From: Russula earlei
Taxonomy: Eukaryota; Basidiomycota; Agaricomycetes; Russulales; Russulaceae
Length of the DNA stretch: 64,000 bases
Direction: 5' to 3'
NCBI GenBank assembly: GCA_025769875.1
Contig: JAGFNK010000050.1
Location: 114,698 to 178,697, forward strand
Shown here: positions 43,551 through 54,971 of the stretch, in pieces
How the letters are laid out: every line of letters starts with the position of its first letter
Position numbering within the stretch: position 1 is the first letter of the stretch
The notes under the pieces: model-generated
Database searches by the model: none
What the model was told of the DNA's origin: nothing
The model's input: the letters and a program-made list of their open reading frames with translations, nothing else
Translations under genes and position numbers: made by a program

Positions 43551-45383
43551 TTATAGTGGGGGAGAGGTGTCAGAGCTCTGCACAACCTGGTAGTGTCTAC
43601 CTTCTGCAGCAAGGTGCAACATCATTGAGAGTGTCCTGCCCCATGCATTTACATCTGCACCCTGATTGAGTGGCAGGTGCACAACCTCAAGATGTCCTGA
43701 CTGCACTGCATCATGCAACACCATTCTTTCCTTGCCATCCATCAGGCATTGTTCTGCCATTCTCTGTGCATTCACATCCATGCCTTGATTGAGCAACAGG
43801 TGTATGATCTCCAGATGTCCCAATTGTGACACCTTGTGCAGTGGAGTCTGCATCTGGCTGTTGGGCCACTGGGTCCCTCCTCCCTGAGCATTTGCATCTG
43901 CCTCCAAGTTGAGCAGTGTGTGCATGAGCTCCATGCATCTGTGTCTCATCCATTTGTGCAGCGCCATCAGTCCCTGTGTCAAGACTCACTGTTGAACAAT
44001 CCAGTTCAAGAGCAAGGGATAAGCTTGAAGATGAGTTGATAGATGTTGAGGACTGCATGAGCAAGGAGGAGTGTCCAGAGCAGTATTAAGTACCAGAGGG
44101 GTATGGTTACTGGGAGCGATGAGCAGTTACGCAGGGAAGGAGCCAGAGTGACACAAGGGGACAGTCCTAAAGGAGTATCCCAGGAGTAGAGAGTGCCATA
44201 AACAAATGGACAGTCTAAAGACTGTCTGTTACTTTATTGAGCACTTATATACTACAGGAGAACTGCTAAATAGGGAACAAGTCATAACCTTGTTATCAAG
44301 CACAATTGATGGATGAGTAAGAAGTTAGGATGCTTACTGAGCATGCTCAGTCATGCTCAGTAAGCTGCTGAGTAAGAAGGCTCCTGTTGATGAGTAAGAG
44401 CCCTTACTGTCCATGTGTTTACTGCCTTAGTACACGTGTGAAGCGCATGATTCATTTACTATTAGTTAGTTTAGGGCTGGTCATTTGAGGACTTGTAGTT
44501 TGGTTCAGGGAATAGAGTTGCTTATAAGGCCCCTTATATAGTTCTATTAGGGTCATTAGAGTCAACCCTAATACTGTACTTATATTAAGGTCCTTAGTAT
44601 CGCTTTGTAGTTCGTTCTATGGTTATTAGAGTTAGTCTAATCATGTGTTGTAGGCTTGTTAGTGTCTCTTGTAGAGCACTTAGAGTCGTCATAAAGGGTC
44701 CTTAGAGAGGCTATAATACTGTCCTTTATTGCCAAAAGAGTTGCCACTAAGTGGGGCTTGCTGTATGTTGATTGTGCTGAGAATTGCTCATGTGACAATG
44801 CATGTGCGATATTGTGGACACCTCTACTCACCCCTTTTGTCTGTGTGAACAGGGTGATGCCATAGAGGCTGGGTTTCCTCTAATAAGGAAGGGTCCTTCA
44901 AGGGCCCTCTCCAGGAAATGGTTCATGACACCCTGCAGGTCTTGTGCATTCACATTCACTTGGTGCTCAAGGTTGCATTTCTGGCAGCCGATGCTTGGTG
45001 CAATGGAGTTTTCAGTTTGACATCCTGTGCATTGACATCTGTGGTATGATCAAGCAGGAGCCAAGTGATGTGGTCATGCCCATTTTCTGATGCAGTGTGC
45101 AGTGGAGTCCCTCCAACATTCCTCCCATGATTTGTGTCTGCTTCATGCTCCAATAGCACCATTGCTGTCTCCAGTCTTCCATTTCTTGATGCTACATATA
45201 GTGGCATCTCCTGGCCTTCTCTGTGCTCACATCTGCACTGCAGGCAATTAGTGACTGCACGACCTCAGTATATCCATAGCGTGATGCTGTATGTAATGGA
45301 GTTTGACACAGGGTGCCCCAAGACTCCATGTCAGTGCCACATTCCAGTAGGAGTGGCACAATATTCAGGTGTCCCTTGTACAA
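43551..45383 (-). pseudogene. Ankyrin-repeat gene, split by a solo LTR
   Basis: Ankyrin repeats are readable in three minus-strand fragments. 45383-45192 has TPLHTASRYGYTEVVQSL, 45207-44956 has TPLHTASENGHDHITWLLLD and TPLHQASA, and 43982-43551 has TPLHKVSQLGHLEIIHLLLN and HDAVQSGHLEVVHLPLNQG. The family-1 LTR at 43977-44930 (duplication CCCTG) interrupts the array between the second and third fragments. A frameshift near 45200 separates the first two. The array would have had at least six repeats. It may be the remnant of a NACHT-ankyrin or similar accessory gene, of which only the repeat domain is left. Confidence 0.72.
43977..44930 (-). mobile_element. Solo LTR, family 1, copy b
   Basis: 954 bp, TGTCAAGAC...TTCATGACA, with the exact duplication CCCTG (43972-43976 and 44931-44935). 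It has the same orientation as copy a, and most differences from it are C/T or G/A. TATATAAG and the ACTGAGCATGCTCAGT palindrome are preserved. Confidence 0.88.
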
Positions 45384-46341
45384 AGCTGTGTGTAAGATTT
45401 ATGGAACCTTGTAGAAAGATATATTGTTTTTGTGGGGAATGAGTGAGTGTGTAGCATCCAAATGCATGTGCACGTATGTGCATGGGAATGCTAGATAAGA
45501 TAAGTGAAGCTCAGTATCCTGCATATAAGATATAACAAACAATGTACCTCAGAATCATATGTGTAAGCAATCACTGAGGGGAATATTCTAAGTAAACTAT
45601 GGTTCAAGTAAACTAATCCTGCAGGCTATGGAAGCCTGTGATCATAGGTGATTTGGGCACTTAGAAGGTAAATCAGGCTGATCATCAGCCATGCTATCTA
45701 CAAGCTGAGATGTAAAGTATCAGAATCAATAGGTAATGTAGGATCATATCATTATTGCTGTTTTCAGTGCACTTGGCAGAGCTTGAATTCCACCCAAATT
45801 GGTGCAGAAAACCCCCTCAAATGTGCGGGACAAATATCTCCCTCAAAACAGCTTCAATTTATATAAAACTTATTGTCCCTGAAACACCTGAATGAGGGCT
45901 AGGCAGCCCCATTGTTTTCATGAAATTTGAGTGAGAATTGGTGGAGCTGGACTCAAGCCACCTCCACATGTGTATTAGATGAATTACAACTCAAAATCAT
46001 GGTCTATATCTATTATGTTTCCCTCATGTTGTACCCATGGGCTGTCTTGAGGCAGCCCCATAGTGTTTTTGACTCAAGTGTTGTGGTGTGCAATGTTGTT
46101 TCCAGTGTGATTGGAGTTGCAGCCAGCCACTCATCATCCCTCTTGCCTCTCCATTCTGACCATCCTTCTTGTTTTTCACAGACAGAGAGGAGTGGGTTGC
46201 AAAGAGGGGTCCTATTCTGAACTCTTTTTACTACAGAGTAGCTAGGGTGTTTTTATATACAGGAGAGAGGTACTAGAGATGAAAGGCATGAAAGAGAATT
46301 GAGACTGGTCAAGATGGTCAAGGCGGTTATGAAAGGCTTGA
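45384..46341. other. AT-richer spacer without recognised genes
   Basis: About 960 bp with no motif-bearing frame. A plus-strand frame at 45927-46220 (starting MSENWWSWTQAT) has no family and no context. The tail of the ankyrin region may extend into the left end. Confidence 0.35.
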
Positions 46342-48139
46342 TGTCATGAACCAATTCCTGGAGAGGGCCCTTGAAGGACCCTTCCTTATTAGAGGAAACC
46401 CAGCCTCTATGATGCCACCCTGTTCACACGGCCAAAAGGGGTGTGTCAAGACACGTACTGCTGATCCGTGTGGACTCAGGAGCAGGTGGGCAAAGGTCGG
46501 AACAGATGGTACGCGGCGTAGGCGGCGTTGAACAAGAGGACGAGCCAAATGACTAAGATGTACCAGATGGGGACTGGTACGTGTAACTGGAGGCAGAGGC
46601 GAAGGTTAGAAGCCAGTGCAGCGAGGGGCTTTAAACAAGGCGGTCGTAGAAGAGTACCTTGGAAGCGAGAGGAGTCTTTAAACTGAGCAGTCGCAGGGGA
46701 GTACCCAGGAAGATGAGAGTATCACAAATGGACAGTCTGACGACTGCCATGCTTCATTGGGGCTTATATACAGTATACAGGGTCGATTACAAAGCACTGG
46801 GACTATTCTAGACTCTTTGGTACCATCCAATAGGACTACAGAGGCATAAACTTGCTTGTGTCAACTTTCAGGCTTACTGAGCGCATTACTGATCATTTGT
46901 GGAGTGATGACATCATTATGATGTCACTGTGGAGCGCTTAGTGAGCCTATGAGGTCACTGTGGAGTCGCTCAGTCAGCCATGATGTCATTGGAGCCTTGA
47001 TGACGTCAGATGATTTATGCAACAGTTTCTAAGAGTTTGTGCCGCTGTTTCGGGTCCATGGTGGCTGAGTGGCCATGTGGCTGCCACGCGATGATTACCC
47101 GATTAGGAAACTGGTGCCTGGTCGTGTTATAGTGCCTTTGCAATAGCAATATCTTGTACCGCAGGGGGAATAGCCCAGAAAATGGAAGGGAGTTGGCAAT
47201 GCAAAGTGAGAGAGGTTCTTCTTGAGTAAAATAGGACAATCTTCGGCCAGGACTTGGCCTTGGTTCGTAACAGGGTGAGTAGAGGTGTTCACAATATCGC
47301 GCATGCATTGTTGTGCAATTGATTCTAGGCACAATCAACATACAACAAGCCCTACTTAGTGGCAACCCTTCTAGCAATATAAGACAGTATTATAGGCTTC
47401 CTAAAGACCCTTTAGGACAACCCAAAGTGCTCCACAATAGACACTAATGAAGATACTATGGGCCCTATAATGCGTTATTAGACTAACTCTAATAACTGTA
47501 GAATGAACTATAAAGCAATACTAAGGACCTTAATAGAAGTATTAGGGTCAACTCTAAGGACCCTAATAACACTATATAAGGGGCCTTATGGACAACACTA
47601 TTCCACAGACAAAAACCACAAGTCTTCAAATGACCGGCCCTAAACTAACTAACAGTAAATGAATCAGGTGCTTTGCACATGCACTAAGCAGTGAACATGT
47701 GGACACAAAAGGCTCTTACTCATCAATATGAGCCTTCTTACTCAGCAGCTTACTGAGCATGACTGAGCGTGCTCAGTAAGCATACTCTGACTTCTTACTC
47801 ATCCATCAATTGTGCTTGATAACAAGGTTATGACTTGTTCCCTATTTAGCAGTTCCCTTGTAGTATATAAGCGCTCAATAAAGTAGCAGACAGTCTTCAG
47901 ACTGTCCATTTGATTTGTGGCACTCCATTACCGAGGGTACTCCTTTGTGACCACCCTATCTAGTACAACCTGGCCCTCTCCTTCTGTGACCATCTCTCAC
48001 AGCCAGTACCAGTCCCTCTCTGGTACTTGCTACTTGTTTGGACCATGCTCTTTGCCAACTTTGTCCTCAAACTCAGTTGACTTGTCTCTGAGCTTCTCCC
48101 TTGCTCTTGAACTGGATAGTTCAACAGTGAGTCTTGACA
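46342..48139 (+). mobile_element. Solo LTR, family 1, copy c, split by a family-2 LTR
   Basis: The two halves 46342-46443 and 47278-48139 together make a complete family-1 LTR of about 964 bp, oriented opposite to copies a and b. It is flanked by the exact duplication CTTGA (46337-46341 and 48140-48144). The interruption is the family-2 LTR with its own GGGTG duplication. Read on the plus strand, TATATAAG near 47866 is followed by AATAAA and the GACAGTCTTCAGACTGTC hairpin (about 47889-47906). Confidence 0.88.
46444..47272 (-). mobile_element. Solo LTR, family 2, copy a
   Basis: 829 bp, TGTCAAGACACG...GGTTCGTAACA, with the exact 5-bp duplication GGGTG (46439-46443 and 47273-47277), inserted into family-1 copy c. 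On the minus strand a TATATAAG promoter (about 46768) is followed by a GTC-CAGACTG hairpin like that of family 1, so the two families share an R region. Confidence 0.87.
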
Positions 48140-48310
48140 CTTGAGACATGAACACATTGTGTGTGCAGGGCATGAAGTGCATGTGTGGTCAGTGGCAAGG
48201 GCTGGGTGATGTGATTGAGGTCTTGATGTCACACATGAGGTGGTTTGTGGTGTGTGGTCGGTGGACGGCCTGGAATGAGAGGGAGGTGGCAAAGGATAGG
48301 AGGAGGAGTC

Positions 48311-49044
48311 TGTCAGGACACATACTGCTGATCACTAAGGACTCAGGAGCAGGTGGGCAAGGGTCGGAACAGATGGTACACGGTGTAGGCGGCATTGAAC
48401 AGGAGGACGAGCCAAATGACTAGAATGTACCAGATGGGAACTGGTACGTGTTGCAAGAGGCAGAGGCAAAGACTGGAGGCCAGTGCAGCAAAGGTCTTTA
48501 GACAAGGCGGTTGTTGAAGAGTACCTTGGAGGTGAAGGAAGTCTTTAAACTGAGTGGTCACAGGGGAGTACCCAGGAAGAGGAGAGTATCACAAATGGAC
48601 AGTCTGACGACTGCCATGCTACATTGGGGCTTATATACTGTGTACAGGGTCGCTTACAAAGGACTGGAACTATTCTAGACTCCTTGGTACCATCCAATAG
48701 GACTACAGGGGCCTAAACTTGCTTGTGTCAGGTTTCAGGCTTACTGAGCATATTACTGATCATTGTAGAGTGATGACATCTTTATGATGTCACTGTGGAG
48801 CACTTAGTGAGCCCATGAAGTCATTGTGGAGTCGCTCAGTCAGCCATGATGTCATTGGAGCTAAATGACGTCATATGAGTTATGCAATGAGTTATAGGAG
48901 TCCATGCTGCTGTTTCGGGTTCCTGGTGGCTGAGTGGCCATGTGGCTGCCACGCGATGATTACCCGATTAGGAAATGGGTGCTTGGTCGTGTTCTAGTGC
49001 CTTTGCAATAGTGATATCTTTCACCGCAGGAGGAGTAGCCTTAG
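48311..49044 (-). mobile_element. LTR, family 2, copy b, cut by element A
   Basis: Collinear with copy a from TGTCAGGAC at 48311 to about position 734 of the LTR, then replaced abruptly by the 3' LTR of gypsy element A at 49045. Its remaining part should lie beyond the right end of the window. The TATATAAG and CAGACTGTCCAT elements are kept. The 170 bp between it and family-1 copy c show no feature. Confidence 0.8.
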
Positions 49045-49686
49045 TGTTATGGCGTCGCGGCTGTAAGAGCATTAGCTCAAGATTCAGTGGGGCCAAGTCC
49101 CTGTGGCTTGGTTCGAGGGTTCAATGGGGGCCGGCTCAAAGAGACCGGATCAAGGGTTTTAGCATCTCGAGGCTGAGTCAGACAATGATTCAGTCCGCAG
49201 ACAGAGTTGGTCTCCTGGTTTCACAGAAGAGGAGGATGATGAGAGAGAGACAGAGGAGGAAGAGGAACACAAGGTTCCCTTGAGGCGTGCTCAGATTGAG
49301 CAGAGTGTAAGCCAGCACAAGTAAGTTGTGATTGAGAGAGAGTACAGGGCAAGGGATGCGACAGGAAATGGGACAAAGCTAAGCTTGGGGCATTCCCCAG
49401 CTTCTACAGGTGCTTAAATACTGTATGTAGCAAGGCTGTACAGTACTATATGCGGAACAATAGATAAAAGTAAACCAATAGCAAAATTAACTTAACAATA
49501 GGTGAAACACAATAGATGAAACACAATAAGTGAAACACAATAAGTGAAACGCAATAAGGGACCATCGACATTGAGTAGAGAAAAGGTAACCAAGGGGACA
49601 AGGGTGAGAGTAGAAAACAATAGGAAGGTAAGAACAATAAGGAGTAATTCAGGGACGAACTGAAAGAGGGGTAGATCACTACATCA
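49045..49686 (-). repeat. 3' LTR of element A
   Basis: Runs from TGATGTAGTG at 49686 (minus) to CGCCATAACA at 49045, giving TG...CA ends. It is preceded on the minus strand by the polypurine tract AAGCATGAGGGGGGCA (49687-49702). A TATTTAAG box lies near 49423. The end at 49045 is set by the break in family-2 LTR similarity. Confidence 0.75.
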
Positions 49687-49713
49687 TGCCCCCCTCATGC
49701 TTAGTTCTCTGAA

Positions 49714-51897
49714 CTAATCGGTCTCAGGGCCTGATTCATGGAGCTCATTGCCCTCAACTTCTGGCCATGCACTCTGGGGTGCCCTTACCCTGGGGCAGAA
49801 GCCTCTGTAGCTTCGGTGGGTCCTCCTAAGGATACAGTCTTCCTGACCACTACAGTTGGTGTGAGGCCTGTTACAGTCCTTGTTCCAGTGCCCTCTGGTG
49901 TTGCAATGCTTGCAAACGTGCTGCCGTTTTTGGAGCTGATGGCGTTGTGCCTTAGTCATGCGTGCGGGGGTGAGAGGGGTGTTGGGGGTGCTAGCATCAT
50001 CAGAGAACATTTGAGGAAAGTGGGAGGGAGACCCCATGGGAGCGTCATTTTGGGACTGGTCGACAACACGAGGGAGGTATTCGAGGGGAGGGGTCAGGGA
50101 GAGAGGAGGGTGGATGGAAGGTGGAGGGGAAGTGGACAGCTCTTTTGACTCCTCAATTTTATCGTAACTTCCTACTAATGAGTAGTATGGTCCAGCATCG
50201 TGAGTGAGTCCTCCATCAGTCATCAGGTTGTCGAGTTGGTGACGAACTCGAACGGAGGTATTATTGGCTTGAAGGCGACTGCGGATGGCGGCGGTTTCTT
50301 TGGTGTGGGATTGGATCTCATGGAGTTGGTCCGCGAGTTGTCCCTGAAGAACATTTAGGGCCCCTTGAATAGAGGCGCATTTGCCCTCCAAGACCTTCAG
50401 TTTGAAAGAGCTGACACGGAGACGGTAGACGTCGGCAAGAGCACTGGGGTCATGAAGATTTTCGAGGGCTTGCGCAGCATCGAAATGGAAGGGGTGGTCC
50501 TCAATGAGGAGGCGGAGGTCAGAGGCAGTGACAGAGGGGTGAGGGGCAGAGACGACAGGCTGGGCAATGAGCTTTTCTCTGTAAGTGGGCTCTCCTCGAC
50601 CCATAGTTCCTAGAAGCATGGGTTTGTCGTTATATAAAGTGATGTGTAAGTATGGTAGTAGGTGTTTTTGCCTGTTAACGTTAATGTAGAAAGGGGGAAC
50701 ATGCATGTAAGGCTCGTAAACAAACCAGGGGGGGCCAGGGTGAGTAGGGTCTGCTTCAGTCGGGGTTGGCGAAGGTGTTCCTTCTCGGATGGCGAGTGGG
50801 TTGAGGGTAGCGGCAAGGTCTTGGACCTTGGTTTTGTCTGGGATGATGAAGGTTTGTTGGTCGATGATGTGCTGAATGACTTCAGGCGAGAGGGGTTCTT
50901 GTTTGATGGTGGGGGAAGGGGTGAGGATAGGTAGAGGGGATGAGTTAGGAGCAGGGGACGACATGGGAGTGTTGTAAGCAGAAGTAGCGTGTTCGTGGTG
51001 CCAAGCTGACCACTCAGAAGGAGTGGGGGTATTTATGGAGGCTGTTCGTATAATATGGTTCCATACCAAATCTGTAAGTACTGCCCTTTGCATGGATAAA
51101 TGAAATTCAGAAAAACGGGGGTCCATCATAAGTAATTGAAACCCGTGGAAGTCGCCAGGGGAGAGAATTCCAGAAAAGAGTTGTTCCCTGGCAGCTATAT
51201 TAAAAATGGTGTGTCCACAGTCAGGGATAGTGGGGTCATTAACTGAATAGGAAGGGGGGTTACGTGAACTGATTCGGGGGAGTAAGGTATGCTGTTGTAT
51301 CGTAAGTCTCTGAAACTGATGTTCTAGGTCGTCTACGTTTTCGTTTGAGTGGTGGGGCTCTGAAGGATTGAAGTTAGTGGTGGACATGGTATGGAGTTTG
51401 GTAGGTTGTTGTAGATGAAACATGGTGATGGTGTCCTGAGCATTTTTAAGGTTCGAGAGAGGTTCCCAAGTGTCCTCTGCCGCAGAATATCCCTTCCACC
51501 GGACTCTGTATTGGAGTCGGTTTCTATGGAGACATTGGGCAGTAATCTTTTCGACTTCATATTCTCCTGAGAGAAGATCGGGGGGAGGTTCAGGGAAGTT
51601 GGGGCCATGTTCGACTGTTTCGGTGACCGGGGAGAGGAGGGAGGTGTGAAACATGTTATGGATACTCCACTGGGGAGGGAGGCGAAGTTGATAGGCAACG
51701 TGGGAGATTTTTTTAGTGATGATAAAAGGTCCGAACTGCTTGGGGCGGAACTTCTGAAACTGATGGGGAGTTTTTAAGGAAGTCCCCTCCAACCAGACCT
51801 TTTGTCCTTCCTCAAACCCTTTAAACTTAGTTTCCTTTACCCAAGTAGTTTGTGCCTTTCTCATCGCTTCTTGGGCCGATTCTCGCATGTCTTTCAA
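49714..51897 (-). CDS. Element A integrase C-terminus, chromodomain and zinc-cluster tail
   Basis: A 727-codon open frame, the longest in the window. It begins inside the integrase C-terminal region (WLEGTSLKTPHQ, FGPFIITKKISHVAYQLRLP). The chromodomain follows at residues 113-160 (YEVEKITAQCLHRNRLQYRV, WKGYSAAEDTWEPLSNL). Then comes a tail of over 550 residues with a Pro/Ser linker, a PPWFVYEPYMH motif, a predicted coiled coil (around SSFKLKVLEGKCASIQGALN) and, at the end, a CCHC knuckle CKHCNTRGHWNKDC followed by PHTNC, a further Cys and HRSY...CP. The frame ends 27 bp from the 3' LTR. The same tail layout occurs in element B. A zinc knuckle is normally in Gag, not here. Confidence 0.8.
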   Translation of the reverse strand: MKDMRESAQEAMRKAQTTWVKETKFKGFEEGQKVWLEGTSLKTPHQFQKFRPKQFGPFIITKKISHVAYQLRLPPQWSIHNMFHTSLLSPVTETVEHGPNFPEPPPDLLSGEYEVEKITAQCLHRNRLQYRVRWKGYSAAEDTWEPLSNLKNAQDTITMFHLQQPTKLHTMSTTNFNPSEPHHSNENVDDLEHQFQRLTIQQHTLLPRISSRNPPSYSVNDPTIPDCGHTIFNIAAREQLFSGILSPGDFHGFQLLMMDPRFSEFHLSMQRAVLTDLVWNHIIRTASINTPTPSEWSAWHHEHATSAYNTPMSSPAPNSSPLPILTPSPTIKQEPLSPEVIQHIIDQQTFIIPDKTKVQDLAATLNPLAIREGTPSPTPTEADPTHPGPPWFVYEPYMHVPPFYINVNRQKHLLPYLHITLYNDKPMLLGTMGRGEPTYREKLIAQPVVSAPHPSVTASDLRLLIEDHPFHFDAAQALENLHDPSALADVYRLRVSSFKLKVLEGKCASIQGALNVLQGQLADQLHEIQSHTKETAAIRSRLQANNTSVRVRHQLDNLMTDGGLTHDAGPYYSLVGSYDKIEESKELSTSPPPSIHPPLSLTPPLEYLPRVVDQSQNDAPMGSPSHFPQMFSDDASTPNTPLTPARMTKAQRHQLQKRQHVCKHCNTRGHWNKDCNRPHTNCSGQEDCILRRTHRSYRGFCPRVRAPQSAWPEVEGNELHESGPETD

Positions 51898-53460
51898 GGC
51901 TTGGAGTTGTTCCTGGACTCCTGGGAATTTTGACTTCAGTTGGATACCAAGTCCTTGTGGGTTGAAGCCAATAAGTAATTCATAGGGGGTTCGTTTGGTG
52001 GTTGTGGATTTATGGGCATTGAAGTGGTATTGAGCTATGGGGAGCCAATGTACCTGTTACACCATTTTCCTTTTACGTTTACTTCTCACTTTTAGCTATG
52101 GACTGCTTGCTTTCGTACGTCCCTTTTACTTACTGGTCTCGTGACCTCTTACATCTTGTGATCCCTTCTGTATTATCATGTGATCCATACACGTCCAGGT
52201 AACACTAGATTGCTGTTACTTTCCCTTTGTTTGGTTCTCTTTCCATTTATATTCGCTTCTTACTTTCAACTGTGCAAAGCTGCACACTTACTGCGCAGCA
52301 CAGTTACTTGGTTCTGACTTGTTCGTGGCCTCATTCCTATGACTCCTACTTATTATGACTCCTACTATACTAGTAGCACAGTCAAAGCGCAGCTATTGCT
52401 GCGCTTCTCCTGTATATATAAACCCAGTACTTCGAGACCAAAGCCCTAAGCTTGGTCTCTTGTAGAATCCAACCTATCTTCTCCAAAAACACTTCGCTCC
52501 TAATCCTCAAACCACATCCACATCTTCATCTCACCAACTCTTCACACACACCAACTACCATCTACTCTACCTATCCCTTCCTTTCCTAAGAGTCTCTCTT
52601 CACTCCACTGAGAAGAGCTCTCTTCCTTTAAGACCTACCTTCCTCTACTCTCTACGCGTTGTTCAAGGTCTCTGACGGACTTGAACGCATATAGCTAGTG
52701 GAACCAGCCCTAGTCTATCCCATTACAAACTTACCCTAGCTTCTCAACGGACCGAGTCGTACTAGGAAGGGTCAATTGGCCATAACCTGTTTAGCATAAA
52801 ACACTTCGACTGCTGCAGGGATCCTTACTCCCTATACATGGGAATCAGCCCATTTCTTGAACACAACTCTATATCGGCTTGTCTTCACGCTTGAGAACTG
52901 ACACAGCTCGTTACCGTGACAGTACCCATTCCTCTTGTTTTTCTCCAGTGTAGATGCGGAGATACATTTCCAGAGTTTGATTGGTTTGTTCAGATTGTCT
53001 GTCGGTTTGAGGGTGATAGGCGGTGCTTAGGTTTTGGTTAATCCCCAGAATTCGAGAAATTTCTTTGAATAAATTGGAAGTGAATTGAGGGTCACGATTG
53101 GAAATGATCTTGGAAGGGACTCCAGTCCAGGGGAAGGCGTGTCGTAAGAACAATTTGGCCATTGCCAGGGTTCCCATGTCCTTATGACATGGTATGAATA
53201 TTGCCGCTTTGGTAGAATCATGGTCAGTGATGGTCATGATGGTGTTATTTCCTTCTGATAATGGAAGATCAACGATCCAGTCAATTGCTATGGTTTGAAA
53301 TGGTTTCTGAAATTCAGGGGGAATCGGGTAGATTGGGGGATGAGTTGGGTGTGTGGAAGACTTGTTGGCTTGACAGGTGGCGCAACCTCGAATATAGTCT
53401 CTAATGAAGTAGGCCATTTTTGGCCACCAGAAGGATTCTTGAATTGAATATAGGGTTCAG
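51898..53460 (-). pseudogene. Element A integrase, split by a solo LTR
   Basis: The zinc-binding part reads HDSILGGHTGNA, a TGA stop (53457-53459), then SIQESFWWP and CATCQANK (HHCC). The catalytic core has TIAIDWIVDLP (first Asp), SNRDPQFTS (second Asp) and RQSEQTNQTLE (Glu), so DDE is intact. After EEWV the frame is cut by the LTR at 52055-52921 and resumes HWLPIAQYHFNAHKS, joining the long chromodomain frame. Apart from the stop and the LTR it is well preserved. Confidence 0.82.
52055..52921 (+). mobile_element. Solo LTR, family 3, inside element A integrase
   Basis: 867 bp, TGTTACACC...TACCGTGACA, flanked by the exact duplication GTACC (52050-52054 and 52922-52926). A TATATATAAA promoter lies near 52415-52425 on the plus strand and is followed by a C/T/A-rich leader. 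The surrounding integrase frame is restored if the LTR and one GTACC are removed, which proves a clean insertion. No second copy is in the window. Confidence 0.9.
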
Positions 53461-54971
53461 GCATTTCCTGTATGTCCACCAAGGATACTATCGTGGTAGG
53501 TGTGTAAGATCTTCCGTAGGAGGGGTTCTTGGTATGGGACCACCAATTTCCCGTCTTTGAATAGTGCGTCTTCTTCTTCTTGAAGACCATGTTTGACCTT
53601 CCACATAAGGAGGTCTGATTTTCGGTTCCTCTGTTCCATTAGGATTTGGGTGTAGAGGTCTTCGGTGTGGAGTGTTCGGATGAAAAGTTTGTCAGGGAGT
53701 GCTGTGATGTTTTGGTTGTCTCCTGATCCATCATTGTGGTCTGGTTGTCGTGAAAGGGTGTCTGCACGATTAGAAGTCCCGGGTTTGTGGTGGATTTCGA
53801 AGTGATAGTCTGCTAGTGTGGAAATGTATCCTGCGATTCTTCGGTTGATTTTGTGAGGGAGTCGGTAGTGAGCAAGGTTGGCGTGATCAGTAAAGATCTT
53901 GATGGGGTGTTTTGTTCCGACCAGTAGATAACGCCAGTGTTGGAGCACAAGGATCAAGGCTAGGAATTCCCTGTCCCAGACTGGGTAGTTCCTTTCTGCT
54001 TCATTGAATGCGTGTGACATGTTGCCAATCATTTTTCTTTTCCCTCTTGGATCTTTCTGGAATAGGATTGCTCCGGTGGCAAATTGCGAAGCGTCAGTTT
54101 CTAGTTCATATGGGAGGTCGGGGTTGGCAGTGTAAAGTTCAGGGTTGTCGCAGATTGCCAATATCAAGGTTTCTAGGGCTGTGGTTGCTTCTGGGGTCCA
54201 GAGAAAGGGGGTTCCCTTCTTGATCGTAGAGAAAATGGGGCGAGCTATTTTTGCAAAATCCTGAATAAATGGCCGTTGGTAATTGAGGGCACCCATGATT
54301 TGTTGTACCTGTTTTAGATTGTTGGGGGGTCTTGGCCAGTTTCTGAGACCATCCATTTTGACTGGGTCGATTTTGAGGGTTCCTTGGTTAATTTGAAAAC
54401 CCAGGAAATCGATTTCATGTTGTTCAAAGGCACATTTTGATGCCTTCAGGAAATAGGAGTCTCTTTTGAGCAGGTCAAGGAACTTGTGTGTGATTCGTTG
54501 GTGAAGGAGCTCTTCTCCCACCCCTGTGGCTATTGCCACATCATCTAAGTAGTTGCAGGTATTCTCTGGGTATTTTAGGAGCCAAGGTTGGAGGGTATGG
54601 TTCATTGCTCGTTGGAAGGCGGCTAGAGCATTGGTAAAGCCGAAGCCCATTACCATGGGAATGAAGGTACCAAATTGAGTTTTAAAGGCGCCTTTGTGTC
54701 AGTCTTCAGGGTGGATTAGAATGTTGTTGTAGCCAGCTCGAACGTCAAATTTGCTGAAGGTGGTTTTGCCCCTTAGTTGGTGCAATTGTTCTTCCATGTT
54801 GGGTAAAGCATGGTAATCGGGGACCGTGGCGTTATTGAGTTTTTGGTAGTCGACTACCATTCGTGGAGCGGTGCCATCCTTTTTCTGGACAAAGAAGACA
54901 GGGGATACGAAATCTGAAACACCGTCTTTGATGAAACCCTTGGCTAGGTCTTCTTGTATCTGTCTTGACAA
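53457..54971 (-). pseudogene. Element A reverse transcriptase and RNase H
   Basis: The RT part starts QIQEDLAKGFIKDGVSDF and includes VDYQKLNNATVPDYHALP and FSKFDVRAGYNNILIHPED, where a TGA (54699-54701) breaks the frame. It resumes FKTQFGTFIPMVMGFG with the catalytic NYLDDVAIATG. RNase H follows: LPYELETDASQFATGAIL, EAERNYPVWDREFLALILVL, FTDHANLAHYR and HHKPGTSNRADTLSR. A further TAA precedes ELSRQIQED. Catalytic residues are preserved; the stops are the damage. Confidence 0.82.

Noticed and set aside
49080..49200. tRNA-like GGTTCGAGGG word in the element A LTR
   Set aside because: No cloverleaf arms can be paired around it, and it lies inside an LTR.
49738..50934. Plus-strand open frames antisense to element A
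   Set aside because: They lack domains and lie fully opposite the 727-codon chromodomain frame; they are shadows.
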